Source: Oscillospiraceae bacterium (GTDB taxonomy: Bacteria; Bacillota; Clostridia; Oscillospirales; Ruminococcaceae). From it: a stretch of 64,000 nucleotides of DNA. Below are positions 15,897-24,476 of this stretch, piece by piece; the first letter of the stretch is position 1; the number at the start of each line of letters is the position of its first letter. The stretch is taken from positions 1-64,000 of the forward strand of contig SVMW01000001.1 of NCBI GenBank assembly GCA_015067215.1, in the 5' to 3' direction. The translations under genes were made by a program, and so were the position numbers. The notes beneath the pieces are model-generated. The model had not been told where the DNA came from and ran no database searches. It saw nothing but the letters and a program-made list of their open reading frames with translations.

Positions 15897-17123
15897 TTAT
15901 TTTGTTTTGGCAGCTTTCTTTTCTTCCCATTTTGTTACACATACTGCGCCTGCAATGTCGCCTGTAACGTTAAGGCAGGTACGGCCCATATCAAACAGAC
16001 GGTCAACACCGTAGATAATCATAATCATATTTACATCGATGCCCATTGCTGTAAGAACCATAGCAAGCATAATCATGCCTGCACCTGAAACGCCTGCTGT
16101 GCCGATGGAAGCAAGTGTTGCTGTAACAATGATTGTTACCATCTGACCGATACCAAGGTCAACTCCTGCACAGGAAGCAAGGAACACTGTTGCTACACAC
16201 TGATAAATTGCTGTGCCGTCCATGTGAATAGTTGCACCAAGCGGCAGAACAAATGCTGCAATTTCCTTTGTGGAACCAAGTTCTTCAGCACATTCCTTGG
16301 AAACAGGCAGTGTTGCTGCAGAAGATGTGGATGTAAATGCAAACATCATTGCTGCTGCCGCACCCTTAAAGAATGCAAGCGGGCTGATGCCGCAGAAAAC
16401 TTTTGCAGAGAAAGAATAAACGATAACAGAGTGCACAAAGTAAGCCAGATATGCACAGCCAACAACAATTGCAAGGCTGCCAAGAATTGCCGCACCCTGT
16501 GTTGCAACAACCCATGCCATCATTGTGAAAACGCCGATTGGGGAAAGGCTGATGATAAAGCTCATCAGCTGGTTGATAACCTCGTTGAAAGAAGCCACAA
16601 CATCCCTTGCCACTTTGCCTTTTTCGCCCGCTGCCATAATGGACCCGCCAAGCATAACCGCAATAACGATTACCTGAAGCATATTGGAGGTATGGAAAGC
16701 TTCCCACATATTGCTTGGGAACATGCCAACAAGAGTATCCATAAAGTTTGCGGAAGTTGGTTTTGTCCATTCCTGGCCTGCTTCCAGTGCAAGTGTAGGG
16801 AACAAACCTGCTGCGTCAAACAGGTTTGCAATCACAAGGCCGATAACGCCTGCAGCTGCTGTTGTAGCCATAAAGTAGGCAACTGTTTTCCAGCCGACAG
16901 AGCCAACCTTTTTCATATCGTCCATGGAAAGTATGCCGTCAATCATTGAAAGCAGCACCACAGGAACAACGATAAATTTGAGAAGGTTAACAAAAATTGT
17001 GCCAAATGGTTTGAGATAGTTTGTAGTGAATTCCGGTACACCTGCAAAAAAACAGATGAGACCTGCGATGATACCGCCGATGAGTGCGATAAGAATCTGC
17101 ATTGGTAAGCTGAGTTTTTTCAT
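15897..17123 (-). CDS. Dicarboxylate/amino acid:cation symporter (DAACS), gene 1
   Basis: A 408-residue secondary transporter of the GltP/DctA/GltPh family, probably driven by sodium or protons. Signature blocks: the serine-rich hairpin STSSAATLPVS, the NMDGT-type motif as IHMDGTAIYQ, and the transmembrane helix 8 signature VDRLFDMGRTCLNVTGD, whose Asp and Arg sit where GltPh binds aspartate. That favours an acidic amino acid or dicarboxylate. The ATG at 17123 has AAAGGAAA upstream; a longer reading frame runs into the promoter. It is a tandem paralogue of the next gene, with a duplicated promoter. Confidence 0.9.
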   Translation of the reverse strand: MKKLSLPMQILIALIGGIIAGLICFFAGVPEFTTNYLKPFGTIFVNLLKFIVVPVVLLSMIDGILSMDDMKKVGSVGWKTVAYFMATTAAAGVIGLVIANLFDAAGLFPTLALEAGQEWTKPTSANFMDTLVGMFPSNMWEAFHTSNMLQVIVIAVMLGGSIMAAGEKGKVARDVVASFNEVINQLMSFIISLSPIGVFTMMAWVVATQGAAILGSLAIVVGCAYLAYFVHSVIVYSFSAKVFCGISPLAFFKGAAAAMMFAFTSTSSAATLPVSKECAEELGSTKEIAAFVLPLGATIHMDGTAIYQCVATVFLASCAGVDLGIGQMVTIIVTATLASIGTAGVSGAGMIMLAMVLTAMGIDVNMIMIIYGVDRLFDMGRTCLNVTGDIAGAVCVTKWEEKKAAKTK

Positions 17124-17175
17124 CCTGTGTATTTCCTTTCCATATGTATAACTGCTGTTTTCACACAGCCTTTTC

Positions 17176-17204
17176 ATTATATCAAAGCAACTTTATTTTG
17201 TAAA
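17176..17204 (-). promoter_or_regulatory. Promoter of symporter gene 1
   Basis: Minus strand TTTACA (17204-17199), 17-base spacer, TATAAT (17181-17176). The spacer and flanks (AAATAAAGTTGCTTTGA) resemble those of the gene 2 promoter, so the promoter was duplicated with the gene. The rest of the 17205-17474 gap holds only a decayed TGTCATTCTGAG-type repeat. Confidence 0.75.
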
Positions 17205-17371
17205 GCAGATTTTTAGTTTAAAGGTAATTTATTCAGTTTTTATAGTGGTTATCGGCTTTTTATTTTATTTTAATAATAATTTTGTATTATGACTTTATTT
17301 TTGTTCATATACAGCTGTTTCTGCTTTATCTTTTTTGACAGTTTTTCCTCTTTTATGATATTTTATACGGC

Positions 17372-17450
17372 ACAATCTGCTGTTTCTCCCCGATTGCGCC
17401 AAAAACTGAAAGATTTTTCACTTTGTTCAGAACGGCAGTACCACCAAAAC
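17372..17450. repeat. Degenerate TGTCATTCTGAG-family remnant
   Basis: CTCCCCGATTGCGCC and GAAAGATTTTTCACTTTG followed by TTCAGAACGGCA resemble the interior and right end of the family; the left end is lost. Confidence 0.45.
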
Positions 17451-17474
17451 ACCGCCACTTTTAGACAATAAAAA

Positions 17475-17501
17475 ATACCGCCGAGATGTACTCAGCGGTA
17501 T
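17475..17501 (-). terminator. Terminator of symporter gene 2
   Basis: ATACCGCCGAG-ATGTA-CTCAGCGGTAT with one wobble; on the minus strand TTTTT follows. It lies 33 bases after the gene 2 stop. Confidence 0.85.
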
Positions 17502-17533
17502 ATTTTTTGTTCAATTATGTAACTGCTTTAAAC

Positions 17534-18763
17534 TTATTTTGTTTTAGCAGCTTTCTTTTCTTCCCATTTTGTAACACAGAGGGAGCAAGCGATGTCACCT
17601 GTAACGTTAAGACATGTACGGCCCATATCGAACAGACGGTCAACACCGTAGATAATCATAATCATATTTACGTCGATGCCCATTGCTGTAAGTACCATAG
17701 CAAGCATGATCATACCTGCGCCGGAAACGCCTGCTGTACCGATGGAAGCAAGTGTTGCTGTAACAACGATTGTAATCATTTCGCCAAGGCCAAGCTGAAG
17801 ACCTGCACAGCTTGCAAGGAAGATTGTAGCAACACACTGATAAATTGCTGTACCGTCCATATTGATTGTTGCGCCAAGTGGGAGAACAAAGGCAGAAATA
17901 TCTTTGTCTGCGCCCATGTTGTCGGAACATTCCTTGGAAACAGGCAGTGTTGCTGCAGAAGATGTGGATGTGAATGCAAACATCATAGCTGCAAATGCAC
18001 CTTTGAAGAATGCAATTGGGCTCATGCCTGCAAACACTTTAGCAGAGAGAGAATAAACAAAAACTGCGTGGATGATGTAAGCAATGTAAGCACAGAGAAG
18101 AACAAGTGCAAGGCTGCCAAGAATTGCAGGGCCCTGTGTTGCAACAACCCAAGCCATCATTGTGAAAACACCGATTGGGGAAAGGCTGATGATGAATTCC
18201 ATAAGTTTGTTGATAACTTCGTTGAAGGAACCAACAACTTCTCTTGCAACTTTGCCTTTTTCGCCAGCTGCCATAATGGAGCCGCCAAGCATAAGAGCAA
18301 TAACGATTACCTGAAGCATGTTAGCTGTGTGGAAAGATTCCCACATGTTGCTTGGGAACATACCAACAAGTGTATCCATAAAGTTTGCGGATGTAGCTTT
18401 TGTCCATTCCTGACCTTCTTCAAGAACAAGTGTTGGGAACAAACCTGCACCGTTGAATACGTTTGCAAGTACAAGACCGATTACACAGGCAATTGCTGTT
18501 GTGCAAAGGAAGTAAGCAACTGTTTTCCAGCCAACGGAACCAACTTTTTTCATATCGTCCATTGAGAGGATGCCTTCAATCATAGAAAGCAGAACAACAG
18601 GAACAACGATGAATTTGAGAAGGTTAACGAAAATTGTGCCGAAAGGTTTGAGATAGTTTGTTGTAAGGTCAGGCACGCCTGCTGCAAGAGCAATAAAGCC
18701 TACTGCGATACCTGCAACCAACGCAATCAGAATCTGCATTGGCAAACTGATTTTCTTTGTCAT
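17534..18763 (-). CDS. Dicarboxylate/amino acid:cation symporter (DAACS), gene 2
   Basis: A 409-residue close paralogue of gene 1; the two proteins agree along their whole length, including the identical C-terminal WEEKKAAKTK. All family signatures are present: STSSAATLPVS, INMDGTAIYQ, DMGRTCLNVTGD. Differences cluster in the N-terminal helices and around the ECSDNMGADKDIS loop. AAAAGGAG precedes the ATG. Gene 2 is upstream and has a stronger-looking ribosome binding site; each copy has its own promoter and terminator, so they are separate units. The substrate is unresolved, as for gene 1. Confidence 0.9.
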   Translation of the reverse strand: MTKKISLPMQILIALVAGIAVGFIALAAGVPDLTTNYLKPFGTIFVNLLKFIVVPVVLLSMIEGILSMDDMKKVGSVGWKTVAYFLCTTAIACVIGLVLANVFNGAGLFPTLVLEEGQEWTKATSANFMDTLVGMFPSNMWESFHTANMLQVIVIALMLGGSIMAAGEKGKVAREVVGSFNEVINKLMEFIISLSPIGVFTMMAWVVATQGPAILGSLALVLLCAYIAYIIHAVFVYSLSAKVFAGMSPIAFFKGAFAAMMFAFTSTSSAATLPVSKECSDNMGADKDISAFVLPLGATINMDGTAIYQCVATIFLASCAGLQLGLGEMITIVVTATLASIGTAGVSGAGMIMLAMVLTAMGIDVNMIMIIYGVDRLFDMGRTCLNVTGDIACSLCVTKWEEKKAAKTK

Positions 18764-18859
18764 AATAAAAATCTCCTTTTATTAACTTTAAACCGTATGC
18801 TTTTGTAACTGCTGACATTCCCGCCGGTTAACATTTGCATATCGTTTCAACTGATTGCT

Positions 18860-18888
18860 ATTATATCAAACCGACTTTAATTTGTAAA
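18860..18888 (-). promoter_or_regulatory. Promoter of symporter gene 2
   Basis: Minus strand TTTACA (18888-18883), 17 bases, TATAAT (18865-18860). It shares TTTACAAA.TAAAGT.G.TTTGA with the gene 1 promoter. The leader is about 90 bases. The AT-rich stretch 18900-19120 shows no gene. Confidence 0.8.
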
Positions 18889-19127
18889 GTATTGTTTTGT
18901 TTTACGCTATCTTTTCTTTTGTTTTTTAGTTAAAAAACGCGGTCAAAATTTATTTTTTTAATTAGAAATGCCGTTTTTATACTTTTAAAAAAGTAAATTT
19001 AACCCAATTAAACTTAATTTATTAAAAATTTGTGAACAAGGGCTGAAATTTATCTCAACATTATGCACTTTGGTTGCTTTACCTCTGTTCTGCTGTCAGA
19101 GAGCCTTTTTTGTGCTGTAAAAAAACA

Positions 19128-19163
19128 AAATCTGCCCTGAAAATTACTTCAGAGCAGATTTTT
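19128..19163 (-). terminator. Terminator of the 5S rRNA gene
   Basis: AAAATCTGCCCTGA pairs with TCAGAGCAGATTTT (one wobble); on the minus strand TTTTGTTTTT follows, just after the 5S 3' end. Confidence 0.8.
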
Positions 19164-19175
19164 TGCAAGCAAAAA

Positions 19176-19292
<117 letters not shown>

Positions 19293-19324
19293 GTAAATAT
19301 ATGCCCGTTTTACCGAGCCAAAAT

Positions 19325-19353
19325 AATATACCATATAATTTTATGTTTGTAAA
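19325..19353 (-). promoter_or_regulatory. Dedicated promoter of the orphan 5S rRNA
   Basis: Minus strand TTTACA (19353-19348), 17 bases, TATATT (19330-19325). The transcription start would fall about 26 bases before mature 5S. Confidence 0.7.
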
Positions 19354-19444
19354 GAGTTTTTTGCAAAAGGGTATTTTTATCCCTTTATCTGTCTGCGTTT
19401 ATCTGTGTCGGTTTTGTACGCCCTGCTTTTTTGTTTTACAATCA

Positions 19445-19471
19445 AAAATACCCGTCAGTTTTCCTGACGGG
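19445..19471 (-). terminator. Terminator of the lipoprotein operon
   Basis: CCCGTCAG-TTTTC-CTGACGGG; on the minus strand TATTTTTGATTG follows. It lies 14 bases after the lipoprotein stop. Confidence 0.88.
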
Positions 19472-19484
19472 CACTGTATTCTGT

Positions 19485-20114
19485 TTAACCTATAAACCCG
19501 AGAAACATCTCCTTGCCTGCTGCTGTGCGGTCGGTTGCGGTAATAACAATCATATAATTTTCCTGTTTTCTCATTGCCATATAACAGTTTGAGTCAGCAC
19601 CTTTGAAGCTGAACAGATAAAACTCCTCATCACCGAGGGTTACAATTTCATCATCGGTCTGGTTAAGCACCTTTCCCTCTTTGCTGAGGTGGCTGATAAC
19701 AAGTGCATGGCATGCTTTTTCGTCTGCTGCAGCATCCCCTTCAAGCTTGTCAAGATTTACATAAACCACACTTAGGCTGTTGTTGTTTGCCATATCCATA
19801 AACGCAATGTCAGGGATAACGGTCTGCTGTGCAAATTCAGCAGTTCCCCACACCGACAGCTCGTCCCCTGTCACTTCACCGCCAAGATAGCTTGCCGCAA
19901 GGTCGCTGTCGCGGTAGATGTACCAGTCTCCGGGAGGTGTAATGGTAAGCTGTGTGTAGCTGTTATAATAACTGCCGTCAATTTCATTGTAGCCGCTGCG
20001 CACCAGCACATCGCTTTGCACAGGCTGTGTCTGCTGAGGCTCATTATTGCTGCCACAGGCAGTAAAGGAAAGGCACATTGCCATTGAAATTATAAAGGAA
20101 ATCAGTTTTTTCAT
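19485..20114 (-). CDS. Predicted lipoprotein of unknown function
   Basis: A 209-residue protein with a signal peptide ending in a lipobox: MKKLISFIISMAMCLSFTAC, with the lipidated Cys at 20. The mature part begins with a Gln/Pro-rich linker and then reads as a compact domain with a strand of TITPPGDWYIYRD and the C-terminal ATDRTAAGKEMFLGFI. I do not recognise a family. The start codon lies one base after the DUF3842 stop (GTT TAA C ATG) with AAGGGG upstream, so translation is coupled. Confidence 0.75.
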   Translation of the reverse strand: MKKLISFIISMAMCLSFTACGSNNEPQQTQPVQSDVLVRSGYNEIDGSYYNSYTQLTITPPGDWYIYRDSDLAASYLGGEVTGDELSVWGTAEFAQQTVIPDIAFMDMANNNSLSVVYVNLDKLEGDAAADEKACHALVISHLSKEGKVLNQTDDEIVTLGDEEFYLFSFKGADSNCYMAMRKQENYMIVITATDRTAAGKEMFLGFIG

Positions 20115-20115
20115 G

Positions 20116-20529
20116 TTAAACTTCCCCCTTTATAAGCTTTTCAAGCTGCAGTACAGCAGCTTCGATTGTTTCGGCAAAGTTCATTTCAGGCACGCCCGCC
20201 ACACAGATACGGCATTTTGCTACAGGCAGCAGAATTTTGTACGCCTTGCTTACTGCAACTGCCGCTGCCATGCGGGGAGTGATTTCGCCCAGAAGGGAAT
20301 CCGCCGCTATTATACCTGCGGGGCCAACAATTACATCTGCATCACGGCATGCAACAACCACAGGGTTTTCACCTGTTGCACCGTGGTGTGCACCTGCTTT
20401 AAGCATTGCCGCGGTGGCTATGCTGTTGGTGCCTATGGCATAAATTTCGCAGTTTATTCTGTTTTTAATCTTTTCGGTCAATGTTTTGCCAAGGCTTCCG
20501 CCCTGACCGTCAATTATTACAACCTTCAT
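20116..20529 (-). CDS. DUF3842-family protein
   Basis: A 137-residue small Rossmann-like protein: VVIIDGQGGSLGKTLTEKI at the N-terminus is a nucleotide-binding-like glycine loop, followed by EIYAIGTNSIATAAMLKAGA, GENPVVVACRDADVIVGPAGI and a conserved Cys pair region KCRICVAGV. This matches the clostridial DUF3842 family, which has no established function. It is the first gene of a two-gene unit with the lipoprotein. Confidence 0.8.
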   Translation of the reverse strand: MKVVIIDGQGGSLGKTLTEKIKNRINCEIYAIGTNSIATAAMLKAGAHHGATGENPVVVACRDADVIVGPAGIIAADSLLGEITPRMAAAVAVSKAYKILLPVAKCRICVAGVPEMNFAETIEAAVLQLEKLIKGEV

Positions 20530-20682
20530 TTGTCTTCCGCCTTATATATAATATACATTTATATAACAGATATATGGCAGATATGTGTGCTGCAACAAAA
20601 TATGCCCGCTCCCTCAGCTGCATCAGTGTCTGATGTTTCTTTACAGAGCAACTGCAATTGTTTTGTGCCATAAAACCGCAAC

Positions 20683-21204
20683 TTATTTTATCACATTTGT
20701 CTTTTTAAGGGCCGATACCAGCACAGGTATAAGCACCAGCTGTACTGCAATGCCAGGGATTGCGTTGAGGAATGCTTCTGCCATAAAAATTTCTATTGTA
20801 AGTACATTACCCATTATACCATACAAAACAAAGCTTACAACACCCCACACAATTCTGCCTGCAACCATTGCACACAAAAGGGAAATATATGTAGCTTTTG
20901 TATCCTTTTTGCTTTTTCTGTACACAATGCCTGTCACAAGGCCGTAGGCGGCAAGTTCAAAAGCCATGCCGATTGCTTTTGGAAACATAGGCGGCATACC
21001 CCAGATTACACTGCGCAAAAGCGGTGCAACCGCCCCCACCAGCATTGCAGAAGGGCCGCCCACCACAAAGCCTGCCAGAAGCACAGGCAGGTGCATTGGC
21101 AAAAGCATGTTGCCTATTTCAGGAATCTGCCCTGTAAAAAATGGCAGCACAAGGCACAAAGCCAGCATAAGTGCAGAAATTACAAGTCGTTTTGTGTTGT
21201 TCAT
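20683..21204 (-). CDS. ECF transporter S component (substrate-binding subunit)
   Basis: A 173-residue membrane protein with about six helices. LVISALMLALCLVLPFF, then PMHLPVLLAGFVVGGPSAMLVGAVAPLLRS and GMPPMFPKAIGMAFELAAYG are typical of ECF S components related to PanT/ThiW-like vitamin transporters. These bind a vitamin and dock on a shared EcfAA'T module, which is not in this window. The ATG at 21204 has GGAGG upstream; a longer frame of nine codons was rejected. The 114-base leader with two hairpins could carry a regulator, but no known riboswitch motif was identified. Confidence 0.82.
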   Translation of the reverse strand: MNNTKRLVISALMLALCLVLPFFTGQIPEIGNMLLPMHLPVLLAGFVVGGPSAMLVGAVAPLLRSVIWGMPPMFPKAIGMAFELAAYGLVTGIVYRKSKKDTKATYISLLCAMVAGRIVWGVVSFVLYGIMGNVLTIEIFMAEAFLNAIPGIAVQLVLIPVLVSALKKTNVIK

Positions 21205-21239
21205 ATTATCCTCCAAAATAAAAAATGCCACGAAAACCG

Positions 21240-21313
21240 ACGGGTTTATGCACCCGTTTTACAGCTTTCATAGCATTACTGATTTTTTTGTTCAGTGCAG
21301 GCTTCCTGCCTGC
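21240..21313 (-). promoter_or_regulatory. Structured leader of the ECF S-component gene
   Basis: Two hairpins on the transcript: GCAGGC-5 bases-GCCTGC (21313-21297) and ACGGGT-6 bases-ACCCGT (21257-21240), the latter 36 bases before the start codon. I checked by eye for TPP (CTGAGA), preQ1, THF and ZTP signatures and saw none. Confidence 0.45.
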
Positions 21314-21323
21314 GGTTAAAGTT

Positions 21324-21352
21324 ATGTTACCATAAAAAATATATTGTGTCAA
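21324..21352 (-). promoter_or_regulatory. Promoter of the ECF S-component gene
   Basis: Minus strand TTGACA (21352-21347), 17 bases, TAACAT (21329-21324). Confidence 0.65.
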
Positions 21353-21467
21353 ATTGAAAATTACAATGTGCGGCAGCGTTTTTGCATCATGGCTGTATAC
21401 AATGCTTTTAACAGCCGCTGTGCTGTTAAAACCACACGCTGCCGTGGCATATTATGCCGAATTAATG

Positions 21468-21496
21468 TAGACTTTTCCCCGCAAATGTTGTATTAT
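21468..21496 (+). promoter_or_regulatory. Promoter of ychF
   Basis: TAGACT (21468-21473), 17 bases, TATTAT overlapping TATAAT (21491-21499). Confidence 0.5.
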
Positions 21497-21587
21497 AATA
21501 TGATAGAGTGGTATGCATAACTGCACCCACACAAAAACTTATTTTAAATTACAAACCCGCAAAAGCGGTTTAAAAAGGAGAATATTT

Positions 21588-22685
21588 ATGAAGCTCGGCA
21601 TCGTTGGTCTGCCTAACGTTGGTAAAAGTACACTTTTCAATGCAATCACAAATGCAGGTGCTGCAAGTGCAAACTTTCCGTTCTGCACAATTGAACCAAA
21701 CGTAGGCGTTGTGGCTGTTCCTGACGAAAGACTGGACAAACTTGCAGAAATGTACAACCCTAAAAAATACACACCTGCCATCATTGAATTTGTTGACATT
21801 GCAGGTCTGGTAAAAGGCGCAAGCCACGGTGAAGGTCTTGGCAACAAGTTCCTTTCCCACATCCGCGAAGTTGACGCAATCATCCATATGGTACGTTGCT
21901 TTGACTCAACAGATATCATTCACGTTGAAGGCAGCGTTGACCCTATACGCGATATTGAAACAATTGACCTCGAACTTGTTTTGTCCGACCTTGAAATTGT
22001 TGAAAGACGCATTGACAGAACAAAAAAAGCTATGAAAGGCGACAAAAAGCTTGGTGACTGTCTTGAAATGCTGGAAAGACTTGCCGAATGGCTTGGCGAA
22101 GGCAAAAATGCACGCGGTTTTGAACTTAACAGCGACAACGAAAAAGAATGGTTCTATGAAATGCCTCTCCTTTCCGCAAAACCTGTTATCTATGCCTGCA
22201 ACCTGAGCGAAGAAGATGTTATGGACGGCATTGAAAACAACCAGTACTATCCGCTTGTTGCAGAAAAAGCAAAAGCTGACAAAAGCGGCTGTATGCCAAT
22301 CTGTGCAAAAATTGAAGAAGACGTTGCTGATATGGAAAAAACCGAAAAAGCTGAATTCCTTGCAGAATTCGGTCTTACAACCAGCGGTCTTGACAACCTT
22401 ATCAAAGAAAGCTACTCTCTCCTTGGCCTTATCAGTTTCCTGACAGCAGGCCCTGAAGAAGTTCGTGCATGGACAATTACACGCGGCACAAAAGCACCAC
22501 AGGCAGCAGGCAAAATTCACTCCGACTTTGAAAGAGGCTTCATCAGAGCAGAAATTATTGCTTATGACGACCTTATGGCTTGCGGCACAATGGTTGCTGC
22601 AAAGGAAAAAGGCCTTGTACGCAGCGAAGGCAAAGAATATGTTATGAAAGACGGCGACGTAACTTTGTTCCGTTTCAACGTTTAA
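21588..22685 (+). CDS. ychF: Obg-family GTPase/ATPase YchF
   Basis: A 365-residue protein of standard length: G1 loop GLPNVGKST at 7-15, G3 as [10 protein letters not shown], the NLSEED region that replaces a true NKxD and explains preference for ATP, a coiled coil in the middle, and the C-terminal TGS-like domain ending in [11 protein letters not shown]. It binds ribosomes and is linked to stress responses. The ATG at 21588 with AAAAGGAG is chosen over a 25-codon upstream extension. It is a single gene with its own terminator. Confidence 0.95.
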   Translation: MKLGIVGLPNVGKSTLFNAITNAGAASANFPFCTIEPNVGVVAVPDERLDKLAEMYNPKKYTPAIIEFVDIAGLVKGASHGEGLGNKFLSHIREVDAIIHMVRCFDSTDIIHVEGSVDPIRDIETIDLELVLSDLEIVERRIDRTKKAMKGDKKLGDCLEMLERLAEWLGEGKNARGFELNSDNEKEWFYEMPLLSAKPVIYACNLSEEDVMDGIENNQYYPLVAEKAKADKSGCMPICAKIEEDVADMEKTEKAEFLAEFGLTTSGLDNLIKESYSLLGLISFLTAGPEEVRAWTITRGTKAPQAAGKIHSDFERGFIRAEIIAYDDLMACGTMVAAKEKGLVRSEGKEYVMKDGDVTLFRFNV

Positions 22686-22720
22686 TTCTCCTTTGCTTTA
22701 TAATTCAGTTTTGCAGTACA

Positions 22721-22753
22721 AATACAGGGTGAAAGCTGTTCACCCTGTATTTT
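22721..22753 (+). terminator. Terminator of ychF
   Basis: AATACAGGGTGAA-AGCTG-TTCACCCTGTATT followed by TTATAAAA. Confidence 0.9.
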
Positions 22754-22807
22754 ATAAAATCCAATAAACGATTAAATAAAATTATATTTATCTCAAAGGA
22801 AAATACT

Positions 22808-23647
22808 ATGGTTTATCTTATTATAGGCATTCTGTGCAGCAGCATGCTTTCCATTATAATGCGTATCAGCGAAAAATATGTCAAAGGCAATATTGCCATG
22901 CTGGTGGTAAACTACATAACCTGTGCTGTAATTTCGGCTCTTTCCATTGGACCGGGAAATATTTTCACCACACAGGACGGCATTGGCAAAACAGTTTTTA
23001 TCGGTGTTATTGCAGGTGCACTGTATCTGACAGGCTTTGTTATGCTGCAGTACAACATCAAGAAAAACGGTGTGGTTCTGCCTGCCACATTTATGAAGCT
23101 TGGTCTGCTGGTTTCCACCGCATTTTCCATCATCTTTTTCCACGAAAGACCGGATATACTGCAGATTACCGGCTTTATCATTGCTATTGCCGCCATTATC
23201 CTTATCAATGCGGAAAAGGATGCCACCGCAAAACTTGATTTTAAGCTTGGGCTTTTTATCCTTCTGTTTGCTGCAGGTATGGGCGATGCAATGAGCAAGG
23301 TTTTTGAAGAAAACTGCCCTGCCAGTCTGTCTGACCATTATCTGCTTATAACCTTTATTGTTGCAGGTCTGCTGTGCTTTTTGGTTATGCTGTACAACAA
23401 ACAGAAAATCGGCATAAAGGAAACTGTTTTTGGTGCGGTTATCGGTGTGCCAAACTATTACTCCTCCCTGTTTGTTATTAAAGCCCTTGAAACCCTTGAC
23501 GGCGTTGTTGTGTTCCCTACCTTCAGTGTAGGCTGCATTCTTGTTATCACAACAGTAGGCCTGTTTGTATTCAAGGAAAAACTGAGCAAAAAACAGCTTG
23601 TTTCTCTCGGTATGATTATGGTTGCCCTTGCAATGCTGAACATATAA
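22808..23647 (+). CDS. DMT-superfamily (EamA-like) transporter
   Basis: A 279-residue membrane protein with about ten helices in two halves. The first half ends near residue 135 (IIAIAAIILINAEK) and the second begins at LGLFILLFAAGMGDAMSK. The C-terminal VFKEKLSKKQLVSLGMIMVALAMLN is the usual end of EamA repeats. Substrate and direction cannot be predicted. AAAGGAAAATACT precedes the ATG. Confidence 0.8.
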   Translation: MVYLIIGILCSSMLSIIMRISEKYVKGNIAMLVVNYITCAVISALSIGPGNIFTTQDGIGKTVFIGVIAGALYLTGFVMLQYNIKKNGVVLPATFMKLGLLVSTAFSIIFFHERPDILQITGFIIAIAAIILINAEKDATAKLDFKLGLFILLFAAGMGDAMSKVFEENCPASLSDHYLLITFIVAGLLCFLVMLYNKQKIGIKETVFGAVIGVPNYYSSLFVIKALETLDGVVVFPTFSVGCILVITTVGLFVFKEKLSKKQLVSLGMIMVALAMLNI

Positions 23648-23656
23648 TTGCAGAAA

Positions 23657-23689
23657 AAAGCCTTTGGAACTGTATGTTCCAAAGGCTTT
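23657..23689. terminator. Bidirectional terminator between DMT transporter and zinc-ribbon gene
   Basis: AAAGCCTTTGGAAC-TGTAT-GTTCCAAAGGCTTT with T-rich sequence on both sides; it serves the two converging genes. Confidence 0.92.
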
Positions 23690-23697
23690 GATTTTTG

Positions 23698-24333
23698 TTA
23701 TAATCCTGCAATAATAAACCCTATTATAAACACAAATGAAACAACAGCCGCAAACAGGCTTATGATAAGTGTTGCCCTTGCAAAAGAGCGTTTGTTCGTG
23801 TTATTATCTTGGATAGCAAGATAGATGATATAGATAAGTCCAACCAGAGGAATGGATGAAATAAGCATCATCCAGATAAAGTCAACTGTGGAAAGGTTTT
23901 CGTTTTTGACAGGTTTTACAGGCTGTGCTGCTGTGTTTGCAGACCAGTGGTATTCTGCCCCTGCAGGTGCTGTATAAGTCTGTGCAGGTTCTGCTTTTGG
24001 TGCCTGTGGCTGTGGTGCAGGTTCTGCCGCCTTTTCAGTTGTATAGTCAGTGTTATCTTCAAGAATATCTTTTAAAATCTGTTCTTCTGTTTTTTCGGCA
24101 CAGTTTTCCTGACATTCAGGCTGTGGTGCAGGTTCGTTAACCACTGTACCGTAAGCAGCCTCACTTTTAACCTCCGGTGTTTCAGGTGCTGTGACTGCAT
24201 TTGTCTGCTGTGCAGCTTCGTTTGTAACTTTTGCAGCCTGTGCAAATTTTTCTATTTCAGCACGGGACAAACCGCAGCCGCCGCAAAAGTTTGCAGTTTC
24301 GTTGATGGCTCTGCCACATCTTGGACAAAACAT
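23698..24333 (-). CDS. Zinc-ribbon membrane protein
   Basis: A 211-residue protein. The N-terminus is a zinc ribbon, FCPRCGRAINETANFCGGCG (two CxxC pairs). A long low-complexity middle follows (about 30-140), rich in Ala, Pro, Glu and Gln with APQPQAPKAEPAQ. Two membrane helices lie at about 148-170 and 185-210, joined by a short polar loop DNNTNKRS. The zinc ribbon is therefore cytoplasmic and tethered. Function is unknown; such proteins are common in clostridia. Confidence 0.75.
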   Translation of the reverse strand: MFCPRCGRAINETANFCGGCGLSRAEIEKFAQAAKVTNEAAQQTNAVTAPETPEVKSEAAYGTVVNEPAPQPECQENCAEKTEEQILKDILEDNTDYTTEKAAEPAPQPQAPKAEPAQTYTAPAGAEYHWSANTAAQPVKPVKNENLSTVDFIWMMLISSIPLVGLIYIIYLAIQDNNTNKRSFARATLIISLFAAVVSFVFIIGFIIAGL

Positions 24334-24476
24334 AGATTAAATACCCCCTTTTAGTAGTATATGCTCAAATTTTAGCATATATATGTGAAAAAATAAAGAT
24401 AAAAACTGTGGCAAAAATTTTATGTCATAACCTATAATAATATACATAATATAAACTGACCCCGAAAGGAGCATTT

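Noticed and set aside
21205-21324. Known riboswitch upstream of the ECF S component
   Set aside because: No CTGAGA/TPP, preQ1, THF, ZTP or cobalamin signature could be recognised; reported as an unassigned leader.
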